Shown here piece by piece: positions 51,477 to 60,312 of a DNA stretch of 64,000 bases. Origin of the DNA: Falsiruegeria litorea R37. Lineage in GTDB: Bacteria; Pseudomonadota; Alphaproteobacteria; Rhodobacterales; Rhodobacteraceae. Positions within the stretch are counted from its first letter, which is position 1, and each line of letters opens with the position of its first letter. Below the pieces are notes generated by a model that was not told the origin of the DNA, made no database searches, and saw only the letters and a list, made by a program, of their open reading frames with translations. The DNA is taken from the NCBI RefSeq assembly GCF_900172225.1, contig NZ_FWFO01000001.1:2046001-2110000 (forward strand), in the 5' to 3' direction. The position numbers and the translations under genes are program-made.

Positions 51477-52118
51477 ATGCAAGACCGCCGGGGCCTTTTG
51501 ATCATTCTGTCCTCGCCCTCGGGCGCGGGAAAATCCACTTTGGCCCGCCGTCTGATGGCCTGGGACGAGACCCTGAAATTCTCGGTCTCGGCCACCACCC
51601 GGCAACCGCGCCCCGGCGAAGAGCATGGCCGCGAATACTTCTTTCAGACCGAGGACGAATTCAAACAGCAGGTCATGGATGGCGAGATGCTGGAGCACGC
51701 CCATGTGTTCGGCAATTTCTATGGCTCGCCGGCGGGTCCGGTGCGCGACACCATCGTGTCAGGGCAGGACGTGCTGTTCGATGTCGATTGGCAGGGCGAA
51801 ATCCAGATCCGCAACTCGGATCTGGGTAAACACGCGTTGTCGATTTTCATCCTGCCGCCGTCGATCCGCGAGCTGCGCCGCCGTCTGGAAACCCGGGCGC
51901 AGGACAGCGACGACGTGATCAGCAAACGGATGCTTAAAAGCTGGGACGAGATCAGCCACTGGGGCTATTACGACTATGTCCTGATCAATGACGATCTGGA
52001 CGACACCGAAGCCAAACTGAAAACCATTATCGAAGCAGAGCGCATGCGCCGCATCCAACAGCCCGCGCTGCAGCGGCACGTGCGCACCCTGCAAACCGAA
52101 TTCGAGGAGCAGTCATGA
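51477..52118 (+). CDS. gmk: Guanylate kinase
   Basis: 213-residue cytosolic enzyme that phosphorylates GMP to GDP. The P-loop [10 protein letters not shown] is at residues about 10-19, followed by [22 protein letters not shown] (GMP binding), [28 protein letters not shown] and [25 protein letters not shown] 51477 gives the usual length; an in-frame ATG at 51447, inside yicC, would add ten residues. Its end overlaps the carbonic anhydrase start as ATGA. Confidence 0.95.
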   Translation: MQDRRGLLIILSSPSGAGKSTLARRLMAWDETLKFSVSATTRQPRPGEEHGREYFFQTEDEFKQQVMDGEMLEHAHVFGNFYGSPAGPVRDTIVSGQDVLFDVDWQGEIQIRNSDLGKHALSIFILPPSIRELRRRLETRAQDSDDVISKRMLKSWDEISHWGYYDYVLINDDLDDTEAKLKTIIEAERMRRIQQPALQRHVRTLQTEFEEQS

Positions 52119-52639
52119 CCATCTATGCCCTGGGAGATAACGCGCCCGAAATCCACGAAGACACCTGGGTTGCCCCCGACGCCAACCTGATCGGCAAAGT
52201 CGTTCTCGAGGCCGGATCAAGCGTTTGGTTCGGCTGCACCATTCGCGCCGATCACGAGGAAATCCGCGTGGGCGAAGGGTCCAACGTGCAGGAAAACTGC
52301 GTCATGCACATCGACGCCGGATACCCGCTGACCATAGGCAAAAACTGCACCATCGGGCACAAGGTTATGCTGCATGGCTGCACGATTGGCGACAACACCC
52401 TGATCGGCATGGGCGCGACCATCCTGAACGGGGCCAAGATCGGCAAGAATTGTCTGATCGGGGCCGGGGCGCTCATCACCGAGAACAAGGAAATCCCGGA
52501 CAATTCTCTGGTCATGGGCGCGCCGGGCAAGGTGGTTCGCGAGATTGATGAGACGAACGCACAGCGCATCACCCTGAGCGCATTGCACTATCAGGAGAAC
52601 ATGCGGCGGTTCCGCGACACCATGAAGCCTGTAGGTTGA
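52115..52639 (+). CDS. Gamma-class carbonic anhydrase family protein
   Basis: 174-residue left-handed beta-helix protein with hexapeptide repeats ([29 protein letters not shown]). Three zinc-ligand histidines appear in [11 protein letters not shown] and [10 protein letters not shown], as in Cam/PaaY/YrdA proteins. Catalytic activity varies within this family, so hydration of CO2 is likely but not certain. Translationally coupled to gmk. Confidence 0.9.
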   Translation: MTIYALGDNAPEIHEDTWVAPDANLIGKVVLEAGSSVWFGCTIRADHEEIRVGEGSNVQENCVMHIDAGYPLTIGKNCTIGHKVMLHGCTIGDNTLIGMGATILNGAKIGKNCLIGAGALITENKEIPDNSLVMGAPGKVVREIDETNAQRITLSALHYQENMRRFRDTMKPVG

Positions 52640-52712
52640 GGGGGTATCAGCGCAATTGCTGCATAGTTGTTACAGTTGAACTGCAAAATGTGCCGCAAGA
52701 CCTAAATACGTT

Positions 52713-53771
52713 ATGAGTTTTGTCATGTCCGATGAATTGATCCCTGACTTTGTAGAAGCGATCCCTCTGCCGGCTGTACTGGTGGACCAATCCGAACGTT
52801 TGATTGGCGCGAATGGTGTGGCGCGCGCCATGTTTGGGCAGAATATCGTCGGGCGGCACTTTGCGACGCTGCTGCGTCAGCCGCAGATCATCGAGGCGAT
52901 CGAAAAAAGCCTGTCCACCAAAGACCCGGCTGAAACGCGATTTCTGTCCAATGACGGTGCCCAAGACACGACCTTTGTTGTTCACTGTCGTTATGTGCGC
53001 GGAATCGGGGCGGTGCAGGGCGGTGCCGTGGTCGTCAGTTTCACGGACGTCACCCATTTGGAACAGGCAAATCAGATGCGCCGCGATTTTGTCGCCAATG
53101 TCAGCCACGAACTGCGCACGCCACTCACCGCGCTGATGGGGTTTATCGAGACCTTGCGTGGACCCGCCCGTGATGACACCGCCGCGCGCGACCGTTTTCT
53201 AGAGATCATGGATGGTGAGGCCAGCCGCATGAACCGTCTGGTGGGCGATCTGCTGTCGCTCAACCGGGTTGAAAGCGAAGAGCGCGTGCGCCCCAAAGAA
53301 GAACTGGACCTGACGGCTCAGATCACCTCGACCATTCATTCCTTGCGGCCCTTGGCCAATGACGCTGGTGTTGTGTTGAACCTGGATGCACCTGAGACAC
53401 CTGTTGCCGTAATGGGCGACGCGGACCAAATGCGTCAGGTCTTCACCAACTTGATCGAAAACGCGATCAAATACGGCGGCAGTGGTCGGCGCGTCGACAT
53501 CAAACTGACAGAGAGAGAGCGTGACGTGGCCGTTCGTGGACCTTCGGCGCGGATTCAGGTGATCGACCACGGACCGGGTATTGATCCCGTGCACTTGCCG
53601 CGCCTGACAGAGCGGTTTTATCGCGCCGACAGCCATCGTTCGCGGGAATTGGGTGGAACCGGATTGGGACTCGCCATCGTCAAACACATCATCAACCGCC
53701 ACCGGGGACGGATGCGCGTGGAAAGCGAATTGGGGCAGGGGACAACGTTCACCGTCATTTTGCCTCGATAA
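52713..53771 (+). CDS. phoR: PhoR-type sensor histidine kinase, no membrane segment
   Basis: 352-residue kinase. An N-terminal PAS domain (about 8-110) is followed by the HisKA dimerisation helix with His 132 in FVANVSHELRTPLTALMGFIETLRG, then HATPase motifs N (MRQVFTNLIENAIKYG), G1 (IQVIDHGPGIDP), F (LTERFYR) and G2 (LGGTGLGLAIVKHIINRHRG). These match PhoR, the partner of PhoB encoded 6.5 kb downstream in the same block. No transmembrane helix is present, unlike E. coli PhoR, so it should be cytosolic or recruited to the PstSCAB-PhoU complex. A second in-frame ATG lies at 52725; neither has a clear ribosome site. Confidence 0.87.
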   Translation: MSFVMSDELIPDFVEAIPLPAVLVDQSERLIGANGVARAMFGQNIVGRHFATLLRQPQIIEAIEKSLSTKDPAETRFLSNDGAQDTTFVVHCRYVRGIGAVQGGAVVVSFTDVTHLEQANQMRRDFVANVSHELRTPLTALMGFIETLRGPARDDTAARDRFLEIMDGEASRMNRLVGDLLSLNRVESEERVRPKEELDLTAQITSTIHSLRPLANDAGVVLNLDAPETPVAVMGDADQMRQVFTNLIENAIKYGGSGRRVDIKLTERERDVAVRGPSARIQVIDHGPGIDPVHLPRLTERFYRADSHRSRELGGTGLGLAIVKHIINRHRGRMRVESELGQGTTFTVILPR

Positions 53772-53837
53772 CGTTGTTGCCTATTTGTTCTCATTGCCTC
53801 ACTCTTTTGGAAATCGAGCTTGAGTGAGGGCAATACG

Positions 53838-54677
53838 ATGGACATCCAAGAAAGATATCAGCGGTTTTGCGACCTGCATGACGGGCCCGGCGCATTTGTC
53901 GTGGCCAATGCCTGGGATGGCGGAACGGCACGGCTGCTGTCGGCTATCGGATTTTCTGCGCTTGCCACTACAAGTGCGGGATATGCCTTTGCCAGGGGGC
54001 GTCAGGACGGCGTCTGCGGGTTGAGCCGCGTTGAAATCCTGGAAAACGCGCGCGAGATCGTCAAAGCGACAGACCTGCCGGTGACCGCCGATCTGGAAGA
54101 TGGATTTGGCCGAGACCCTGAGGCCTGCGCCGAAACCATACGCTTGGCGGCGGCAGCGGGTCTTGTTGGCGGGTCCATAGAAGATGCAACCGGGGATGCG
54201 AACTCTCCAATCTTTGATTTCGAACTGGCGGTTGAGAGGGTGCGTGCTGCAGCCGAGGCGGCCCGGGATTTGCCATTCCTTCTTACGGCGCGGGCCGAAA
54301 ACCATTTGTGGAACCATAAAGATCTGGGTGACACCATTCAGCGTTTGCAGGCCTTCGCCGAGGCCGGTGCAGATGTCCTTTATGCCCCTGGATTGCCGAA
54401 TCTGGATGCGATCCGATCCGTTTGTAACGAAGTCGACAAGCCGGTTAACGTTGTCATGGGGCTGAGACCCCCAATGTTTACAATTGCACAACTGGCCGAG
54501 GCGGGTGTGCGACGGGTGAGCGTTGGCGGCTCTTTTGCCCGCGCTGCATTGGGCGCAATTGAGCGGGCGGGACGAGAAGTTATTGAAAACGGGACGTTTT
54601 CTTATGCGGACGCCGCCATGCCCGGCAAGGATATCGCCGCCTTGATGTCGTCTGCTCAGCAGGATGACCGCGCCTGA
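53838..54677 (+). CDS. Isocitrate lyase / PEP mutase superfamily enzyme
   Basis: 279-residue TIM-barrel enzyme of the ICL/PEPM superfamily. Recognised segments: GAFVVANAWDGGTARLLSAIGFSALATTSAGYAFARG, LPVTADLEDGFGRDPEACAETIRLAAAAGLVGGSIEDATGD with metal-binding acids, FLLTARAENHL, ETIQRL-type helix, and VMGLRPPMFTIAQLAEAGVRRVSVGGSFARAALGA. The exact reaction (C-C or P-C lyase) is unknown; many members act on oxaloacetate-like acids. ATG 53838 follows GAGGG; an in-frame TTG lies 18 bases earlier. It interrupts phoR and pstS. Confidence 0.82.
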   Translation: MDIQERYQRFCDLHDGPGAFVVANAWDGGTARLLSAIGFSALATTSAGYAFARGRQDGVCGLSRVEILENAREIVKATDLPVTADLEDGFGRDPEACAETIRLAAAAGLVGGSIEDATGDANSPIFDFELAVERVRAAAEAARDLPFLLTARAENHLWNHKDLGDTIQRLQAFAEAGADVLYAPGLPNLDAIRSVCNEVDKPVNVVMGLRPPMFTIAQLAEAGVRRVSVGGSFARAALGAIERAGREVIENGTFSYADAAMPGKDIAALMSSAQQDDRA

Positions 54678-54702
54678 CGCATTTCTGCATTGCAGAAAAA
54701 AA

Positions 54703-54748
54703 CTGTCACAAACCGTTCATTGTCATACAGCTGTTACATACCTGTCAC
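54703..54748 (+). promoter_or_regulatory. Pho box array (PhoB operator) of pstS
   Basis: CTGTCAC at 54703, CGTTCAT at 54714, TTGTCAT at 54720, CTGTTAC at 54731 and CTGTCAC at 54742 form 11-base-spaced repeats of the PhoB half-site (two interleaved phases). The array ends 85 bases before the pstS start, as expected for PhoB activation under phosphate limitation. Confidence 0.85.
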
Positions 54749-54832
54749 AAAAGCCTCAACAAAGCGGCCTAGGACTCGCCGCAAGATCATCATGGGGGTG
54801 ATCAAACCACATACTCTCTCAAGGAGACTGAG

Positions 54833-55873
54833 ATGTCCTTTGTAAAAATGACGGCTTCTGCCCTGACCATCGCCGCTGTTTCGGCAACCACCGCTGCCGC
54901 ACGTGACCAGGTTCAAGTTGCCGGTTCGTCAACCGTTCTGCCCTACGCCTCGATCGTGGCCGAAGCTTTTGGCGAAAACTTTGACTTCCCGACACCCGTT
55001 GTTGAATCGGGCGGCTCTTCGGCTGGCCTGAAGCGTTTCTGCCAGGGTGTTGGCACCGAGCACACCGACGTTGCAAACGCATCGCGCAAAATCCGCGAAA
55101 AAGAGATCAAAGCCTGTGCCGAAAACGGCGTGACCGACATCATCGAAGTTCGCATCGGTTATGACGGCATCGTGTTTGCCTCGCAGCTGAACGGCCCCGA
55201 GTACACCGCTTTCACCCAGTCGGACATCTTCAACGCTCTGGCCCCCAAGGTGATGGTTGACGGCAAGCTGGTCGACAACCCGCACAAGAAATGGTCGGAT
55301 TTCAACGCCGATCTGCCCGCCGAAGACATCCTGGCCTTCATCCCCGGCACCAAGCACGGCACCCGTGAAGTTTTCGAAGAAAAAGTTGTCGCAGCTGGCT
55401 GTGAAGCCACCGGCGCATTCGAAGCCATGATGGCGGCTGGCATGTCCGAAGACGACGCCGAAGACGCCTGCCTGGCAGTGATGTCGGACGGTCGCGCCGT
55501 GGACATCGACGGTGACTACACCGAGACCCTGGCCTCGATCGACGCCAACGCAAACGGCATCGGCGTGTTTGGCCTGGCGTTCTATGAGAACAACACCGAC
55601 AAGCTGAAAGTGGCAACCATGGCCGGTGTCGCGCCCTCGACCGAGACCATCTCGACCGGTGAATATCCGGTGTCGCGTCCGCTGTTCTTCTACGTGAAGA
55701 AAGCGCACATCGGCGTGATCCCCGGCCTGAAAGAATATGCTGAGTTCTTCATCTCGGACGAAATCGCAGGCGGCGACGGCCCGCTGGCCGAATACGGCCT
55801 GGTTTCGGACCCTGCACTGGCCGACACTCAGGAAGCTGTTTCGAACGAAGCCGTGATGAACGGCGGCAGCTAA
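54833..55873 (+). CDS. pstS: Phosphate ABC transporter substrate-binding protein PstS
   Basis: 346-residue periplasmic phosphate receptor. The signal peptide is about MTASALTIAAVSATTAAA (to residue 23). QVQVAGSSTVLPYASIVAEAFGENF, VESGGSSAGLKRFCQGVGTEHTDVANASRKI, FIPGTKHGTREVFEEKVV and ANGIGVFGLAFYENNTDKLKV are phosphate-site and fold motifs. Codon use is strongly biased to C-ending codons, as in highly expressed genes. Preceded by a Pho box; followed by a hairpin before pstC. Confidence 0.95.
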   Translation: MSFVKMTASALTIAAVSATTAAARDQVQVAGSSTVLPYASIVAEAFGENFDFPTPVVESGGSSAGLKRFCQGVGTEHTDVANASRKIREKEIKACAENGVTDIIEVRIGYDGIVFASQLNGPEYTAFTQSDIFNALAPKVMVDGKLVDNPHKKWSDFNADLPAEDILAFIPGTKHGTREVFEEKVVAAGCEATGAFEAMMAAGMSEDDAEDACLAVMSDGRAVDIDGDYTETLASIDANANGIGVFGLAFYENNTDKLKVATMAGVAPSTETISTGEYPVSRPLFFYVKKAHIGVIPGLKEYAEFFISDEIAGGDGPLAEYGLVSDPALADTQEAVSNEAVMNGGS

Positions 55874-55892
55874 GCCAATTCAATTGAAAAAG

Positions 55893-55920
55893 AGGGGGGC
55901 GGCGATTTCCGTCGCCCCCT
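55893..55920 (+). terminator. Hairpin after pstS
   Basis: GGGGGGCGGCGA / TCGCCCCCT type stem with one bulge and loop ATTTCC, followed by TTGTC: probably a partial terminator or mRNA-stabilising hairpin that keeps pstS expression above pstCAB. Confidence 0.6.
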
Positions 55921-55960
55921 TGTCATGTCAGGTCTTGCGCAAAAGACTTCAGGGGGACAG

Positions 55961-57433
55961 ATGCCCGTTTTCTGGCTTTGTATAATTGTGCTGGCGATCG
56001 CGGTCGTCGGCTTTGTCTTTGGGCGGCAGCGCGCCTTGGCGTCTGCCTCGGGCGACAGCCGCGTGTTGCATTCCTTGCCGAACTACTATGGCTGGAACGT
56101 GCTGATGAAGGTTGTCGTGCCAGCCTTTGGCCTGATGGCGATCTGGCTGATCGCACAGCCGATGGTGATCCAGAGCAGCATCTCGGATTTGATCCCCGCA
56201 AGCGAGATCAAAGAGGGCTCGAACATCGGCTTGGTGATGGCCGAGGTGACCCGCACCGCGCGGGGGCTCGACAATGCAGTGGCAATTGGTGCCCTGGATG
56301 AGGTCGCGGCGCAAAACACACTGGCCAATGTCGAGGATATGACCGCGCGTCTGAAAGATGCGGGCCAGGTCATCACGGCAACCCTGACGCAGCCGATCCT
56401 GAACGCGGCACAAGCCTATCGCGCGATGAGCAACACCGGGCAGTTGATCATGACGCTGCTGGTGATTGGTGTGTCCTTGGCGGCCATGGTCGTCGCCATC
56501 ATGCAAACCAACAAAGACTACCGCGCCCGCAACGTGGTCGAGCAGGGCATTCTTGCATTGCTGGTCGCCGCTGCATCGGTCGCGATCCTGACCACCATCG
56601 GCATTGTCCTATCGCTGATCTTCAACACGGTTGAATTCTTCAAGCTCTATCCGGCGATCGACTTTTTCACTCTGCTCGAATGGGCGCCAAGCTTTTCGGG
56701 TCGTGGCGGTTCTTCGGCTCTGGGTATCCTGCCGCTTCTGTGGGGCACGATCTATATCTCAATCATCGCGCTCTTGGTTGCTGTGCCCATCGGCCTGTTT
56801 GCCGCTGTCTACCTGTCGGAATACGCCAGCCCGCGCTTGCGCGGCATTGCCAAGCCGATGCTGGAGATCCTGGCCGGTATCCCGACAATCGTCTACGGCC
56901 TCTTTGCTCTGCTGACCATCGGGCCGATGCTGGTGTCGGTCTTTGGTCAGGACGGCCTGGGCTGGATGGCCGGGGGCCGTTCGGTGATGACGGCTGGCAT
57001 TGCCATGGGCATCATGTTGATCCCCTTTGTCAGTTCGCTGTCCGATGACATCATCAACGCCGTGCCTCAGGCGATGCGCGATGGCTCTTACGGGTTGGGC
57101 GCAACGCAGTCTGAAACCATCCGCCAAGTGGTTCTGCCCGCCGCGTTGCCGGGCATCGTGGGTGCGATCCTGCTGGCCGCCTCGCGCGCCATTGGGGAAA
57201 CGATGATTGTGGTCATGGGGGCAGGGGCCGCTGCGCGCCTGTCGCTCAACCCATTTGAGGCGATGACCACCGTGACCGCCAAAATTGTCTCGCAGCTGAC
57301 CGGCGACAGCGACTTTGCCTCGCCCGAGGCGCTGGTGGCCTTTGCCCTGGGCATCTCGCTCTTTGTTCTGACATTGGGCCTTAACGTCTTTGCTCTGTAC
57401 ATTGTACGGAAATACCGGGAGCAGTACGAATGA
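55961..57433 (+). CDS. pstC: Phosphate ABC transporter permease PstC
   Basis: 490-residue inner-membrane permease. An extended N-terminal region (two helices, periplasmic part about 70-165) is typical of alphaproteobacterial PstC. The core is FSLIFNTVEF-like helix pair, YLSEYASPRLRGIAKPMLEILAGIPTIVYGLFALLTIGPML, QAMRDGSYGLGATQSETIRQVVLPAALPGIVGAILLAASRAIGETMIVVMGAG. ATG 55961 is preferred for its GGGGGAC ribosome site; an in-frame ATG at 55925 exists. Its end overlaps pstA as ATGA. Confidence 0.93.
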   Translation: MPVFWLCIIVLAIAVVGFVFGRQRALASASGDSRVLHSLPNYYGWNVLMKVVVPAFGLMAIWLIAQPMVIQSSISDLIPASEIKEGSNIGLVMAEVTRTARGLDNAVAIGALDEVAAQNTLANVEDMTARLKDAGQVITATLTQPILNAAQAYRAMSNTGQLIMTLLVIGVSLAAMVVAIMQTNKDYRARNVVEQGILALLVAAASVAILTTIGIVLSLIFNTVEFFKLYPAIDFFTLLEWAPSFSGRGGSSALGILPLLWGTIYISIIALLVAVPIGLFAAVYLSEYASPRLRGIAKPMLEILAGIPTIVYGLFALLTIGPMLVSVFGQDGLGWMAGGRSVMTAGIAMGIMLIPFVSSLSDDIINAVPQAMRDGSYGLGATQSETIRQVVLPAALPGIVGAILLAASRAIGETMIVVMGAGAAARLSLNPFEAMTTVTAKIVSQLTGDSDFASPEALVAFALGISLFVLTLGLNVFALYIVRKYREQYE

Positions 57434-58773
57434 CCGACGCAAGCCTTCCCACGGGTGCGAAACGCTCGCTGATCCAGCTGGACGCCCGCACCAAGTCGCG
57501 CAACGCCGCCGAGAAACGGTTCCGCGCCTACGGTATCATCGCCATCGGCACCGGCATCCTGTGTCTGGTCGTGCTGCTGAGCGCAATCCTGTTCAACGGC
57601 ATCGGCGCGTTTCAACAGACCTTTGTTCAGGTGCCGGTCTATCTGGACCCTGCCAAGCTGGACAAAAAGGGTGAGCGCAATCTGGATGACATCAAGAAGG
57701 TGTCGACCTTTGGCTATAACCCGCTGATCCAAAAAGCGGTTCTGGCCGCGGTCGAAGAGGCGGGGATTGAAACCCCGCTGAAGAAATCCAAGGACATGAA
57801 GGCGTTGATCTCGGCCTCGGCGGCCGCACAGCTGCGCTCGATGGTGATCGAGGATCCAAGCCTGATTGGGGAAACCATTGATTTCCGCTTTCTCGCCTCC
57901 AGCCGCGTTGACGGCTATCTGAAAGACCGCGTCAAACGCGAGCATCTGGCCCGCGACAAGAACATCGACGCCGAGCATCTGGACATCGTCGATGGGTTGA
58001 CGGCCGCAGGTGTGGTTGAAAAGACATTCAACCCCGACTTCATCTTTGGCGCCGACGCCTCTGAAAGCCGGGCCGAGCAGGCGGGTTTGGGTGTGTCGAT
58101 GATCGGCTCGTTCTTCATGATGCTGGTGGTGCTGTTTTTGGCGCTGCCCATCGGCGTCGCCGCGTCGATCTATCTGGAAGAGTTTGCGCCCAAAAACCGT
58201 ATCACCGACCTGATCGAGGTGAACATCTCGAACCTGGCTGCTGTGCCGTCGATCGTGTTTGGTATCCTGGGTCTGGCCGTGTTCATCCAGTTCATTCACC
58301 TGCCGCAATCGGCTCCGCTGGTTGGTGGTTTGGTTCTGACGCTGATGACGCTGCCGACAATCATCATCTCGACGCGTGCCTCGCTCAAATCCGTGCCGCC
58401 GTCGATCCGGGATGCGGCTTTGGGTGTGGGGGCATCGAAAATGCAGTCGGTGTTCCACCATGTGCTGCCGCTGGCCGCCCCGGGCATCCTGACCGGGACC
58501 ATCATCGGTCTGGCGCAAGCCTTGGGTGAAACCGCGCCGCTGCTGCTGATCGGGATGGTGGGCTATATCGCCTCTAACGCGCCCGATGGCATTGCCAGCG
58601 GTCTGCTGGACCCGAACTCGGCCATGCCGGCACAGATTTACGAATGGGCCAAGCGGGCCGACCCTGCCTACTATGAACGGGCCTGGGGTGGTATCATCAT
58701 CCTGCTGGTCTTCCTGATCACCATGAACACTGTGGCCGTGATCCTGCGCCGCCGCTTTGAACGCCGCTGGTAA
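57430..58773 (+). CDS. pstA: Phosphate ABC transporter permease PstA
   Basis: 447-residue permease with an N-terminal DUF3333-type extension (residues about 20-215, soluble between the first and second helices). The core is GLGVSMIGSFFMMLVVLFLALPIGVAASIYLEEFAPKNRITDLIEVNISNLAAVPSIVFGILGLAVF, the coupling loop IRDAALGVGASKMQSVFHHVLPLAAPGILTGTIIGLAQALGETAPLLLIGMVGYI, and a basic C-terminus RRRFERRW. Translationally coupled to pstC. Confidence 0.93.
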   Translation: MTDASLPTGAKRSLIQLDARTKSRNAAEKRFRAYGIIAIGTGILCLVVLLSAILFNGIGAFQQTFVQVPVYLDPAKLDKKGERNLDDIKKVSTFGYNPLIQKAVLAAVEEAGIETPLKKSKDMKALISASAAAQLRSMVIEDPSLIGETIDFRFLASSRVDGYLKDRVKREHLARDKNIDAEHLDIVDGLTAAGVVEKTFNPDFIFGADASESRAEQAGLGVSMIGSFFMMLVVLFLALPIGVAASIYLEEFAPKNRITDLIEVNISNLAAVPSIVFGILGLAVFIQFIHLPQSAPLVGGLVLTLMTLPTIIISTRASLKSVPPSIRDAALGVGASKMQSVFHHVLPLAAPGILTGTIIGLAQALGETAPLLLIGMVGYIASNAPDGIASGLLDPNSAMPAQIYEWAKRADPAYYERAWGGIIILLVFLITMNTVAVILRRRFERRW

Positions 58774-58785
58774 AGGGGCAGACAG

Positions 58786-59583
58786 ATGAACGATATGACT
58801 TTTGTGGAGAGAAACGTGGATACGCGCCAAACCAAGATCGCCGCGAAGAATGTTCAGGTCTATTATGGCGAGACCCACGCGATCAAAGACGTCAACGTCG
58901 AGATCGAAGACAAGACTGTCACCGCCTTTATCGGCCCGTCGGGCTGCGGCAAGTCGACGTTCTTGCGCTGCCTGAACCGGATGAACGACACCATCGACAT
59001 CTGCCGGGTTCAGGGCGACATCCTGCTGGATGGCGAAGACATCTATGACAAGCGCGTCGACCCGGTGCAGCTGCGCGCCAAGGTGGGCATGGTGTTCCAG
59101 AAACCTAACCCGTTCCCCAAGTCGATCTATGACAACGTAGCCTATGGCCCCAAGATCCACGGGCTGGCCAAGAACAAGGCCGATCTGGATGAGATCGTCG
59201 AAAAGGCCCTGCGCCGCGGTGCCATCTGGGATGAGGTCAAGGATCGCCTGGACGCGCCTGGCACCGGCCTCTCGGGTGGTCAGCAGCAGCGTCTGTGTAT
59301 TGCGCGTGCTGTCGCAACCGAACCCGAAGTGCTGCTGATGGACGAGCCGTGCTCGGCGCTGGACCCCATCGCGACTGCACAGGTCGAGGAGTTGATTGAC
59401 GAGCTGCGCCAGCGTTATTCGGTGGTCATCGTGACTCACTCGATGCAGCAGGCCGCGCGCGTCAGCCAAAAGACCGCGTTTTTCCACCTGGGCAACCTGG
59501 TTGAATTTGGCGAAACCGGCCAGATTTTCACCAACCCCGAAGACCCGCGCACCGAAAGCTATATCACCGGACGCATCGGTTGA
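58786..59583 (+). CDS. pstB: Phosphate ABC transporter ATP-binding protein PstB
   Basis: 265-residue ATPase subunit. Walker A is [11 protein letters not shown] (about residues 43-53), followed by [55 protein letters not shown], signature [16 protein letters not shown], Walker [16 protein letters not shown], and the PstB-specific [33 protein letters not shown]. Follows pstA after 12 bases with AGGGGCAGAC ribosome site. Confidence 0.96.
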   Translation: MNDMTFVERNVDTRQTKIAAKNVQVYYGETHAIKDVNVEIEDKTVTAFIGPSGCGKSTFLRCLNRMNDTIDICRVQGDILLDGEDIYDKRVDPVQLRAKVGMVFQKPNPFPKSIYDNVAYGPKIHGLAKNKADLDEIVEKALRRGAIWDEVKDRLDAPGTGLSGGQQQRLCIARAVATEPEVLLMDEPCSALDPIATAQVEELIDELRQRYSVVIVTHSMQQAARVSQKTAFFHLGNLVEFGETGQIFTNPEDPRTESYITGRIG

Positions 59584-59593
59584 GGATGGACAC

Positions 59594-60307
59594 ATGAACA
59601 CTTCAGAACAACATATCGCATCCGTATTCGACCGCGACCTAGAGGCGATCCAGGCGCACATCATGAAAATGGGTGGCCTGGTCGAGGCGGCCATCATGGG
59701 CGCCGCGCGCTCGCTGGAAACCCGCGACGAAGAGCTGGCCGAGCAGGTCCGCGCGGGCGACAAGGCCATCGACGCGCTTGAGGATCTGATCAACGAGGAA
59801 ACCGCGCGGGTGATCGCCCTGCGCTCTCCGACGGCCTCTGACCTGCGGCTGGTGCTGTCGGTCCTCAAGGTCTCGGGCAATCTGGAACGCATCGGCGATT
59901 ATTCCAAAAACATCGCCAAGCGGACCGGCGTGCTGGTGCAATCGCCCCCCGTCAACGACAGTGCCTCAGCCCTGCGTCGTATGGCGCGCGAGGTAGAGTT
60001 GATGCTCAAGGACGCACTAGACGCTTATATCCAGCGTGATGCAGAACTGGCCCAGGATGTGGTAAACCGCGACCACGAGGTGGACCAGATGTATAATGCA
60101 CTGTTCCGCGAGTTCCTGACCTTCATGGCCGAGGACCCGCGAAATATCACATCCTGCATGCATCTGCATTTCATCGCCAAGAACATTGAACGCATGGGGG
60201 ACCATGTGACCTCGATCGCCGAGCAGGTGATTTATCTGGTCACCGGAGCGCGCCCCGAAGAAGCACGGCCTAAGGCGGACACCACATCGATTGCGAGCAA
60301 GGGGTAG
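59594..60307 (+). CDS. phoU: Phosphate transport/signalling protein PhoU
   Basis: 237-residue helical protein of two PhoU repeats. It links PstSCAB to PhoR and limits phosphate uptake. Motifs: LEAIQAHIMKMGGLVEAAIMGAARSLETRDEELAEQVRAGDKAIDALEDLINEE, the first EADRxxD-like metal region, SDLRLVLSVLKVSGNLERIGDYSKNIAKR, and the second repeat LHFIAKNIERMGDHVTSIAEQVIYLVTG. ATG 59594 stands behind GAGGATGGACAC, ten bases after pstB. Confidence 0.94.
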   Translation: MNTSEQHIASVFDRDLEAIQAHIMKMGGLVEAAIMGAARSLETRDEELAEQVRAGDKAIDALEDLINEETARVIALRSPTASDLRLVLSVLKVSGNLERIGDYSKNIAKRTGVLVQSPPVNDSASALRRMAREVELMLKDALDAYIQRDAELAQDVVNRDHEVDQMYNALFREFLTFMAEDPRNITSCMHLHFIAKNIERMGDHVTSIAEQVIYLVTGARPEEARPKADTTSIASKG

Positions 60308-60312
60308 GGGTC

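Noticed and set aside
57088-59892. A very long (934-codon) open minus-strand frame across pstC-pstA-pstB-phoU.
   Set aside because: It is the mirror of high-GC genes with strong C-ending codon bias; the plus-strand genes carry all conserved motifs.
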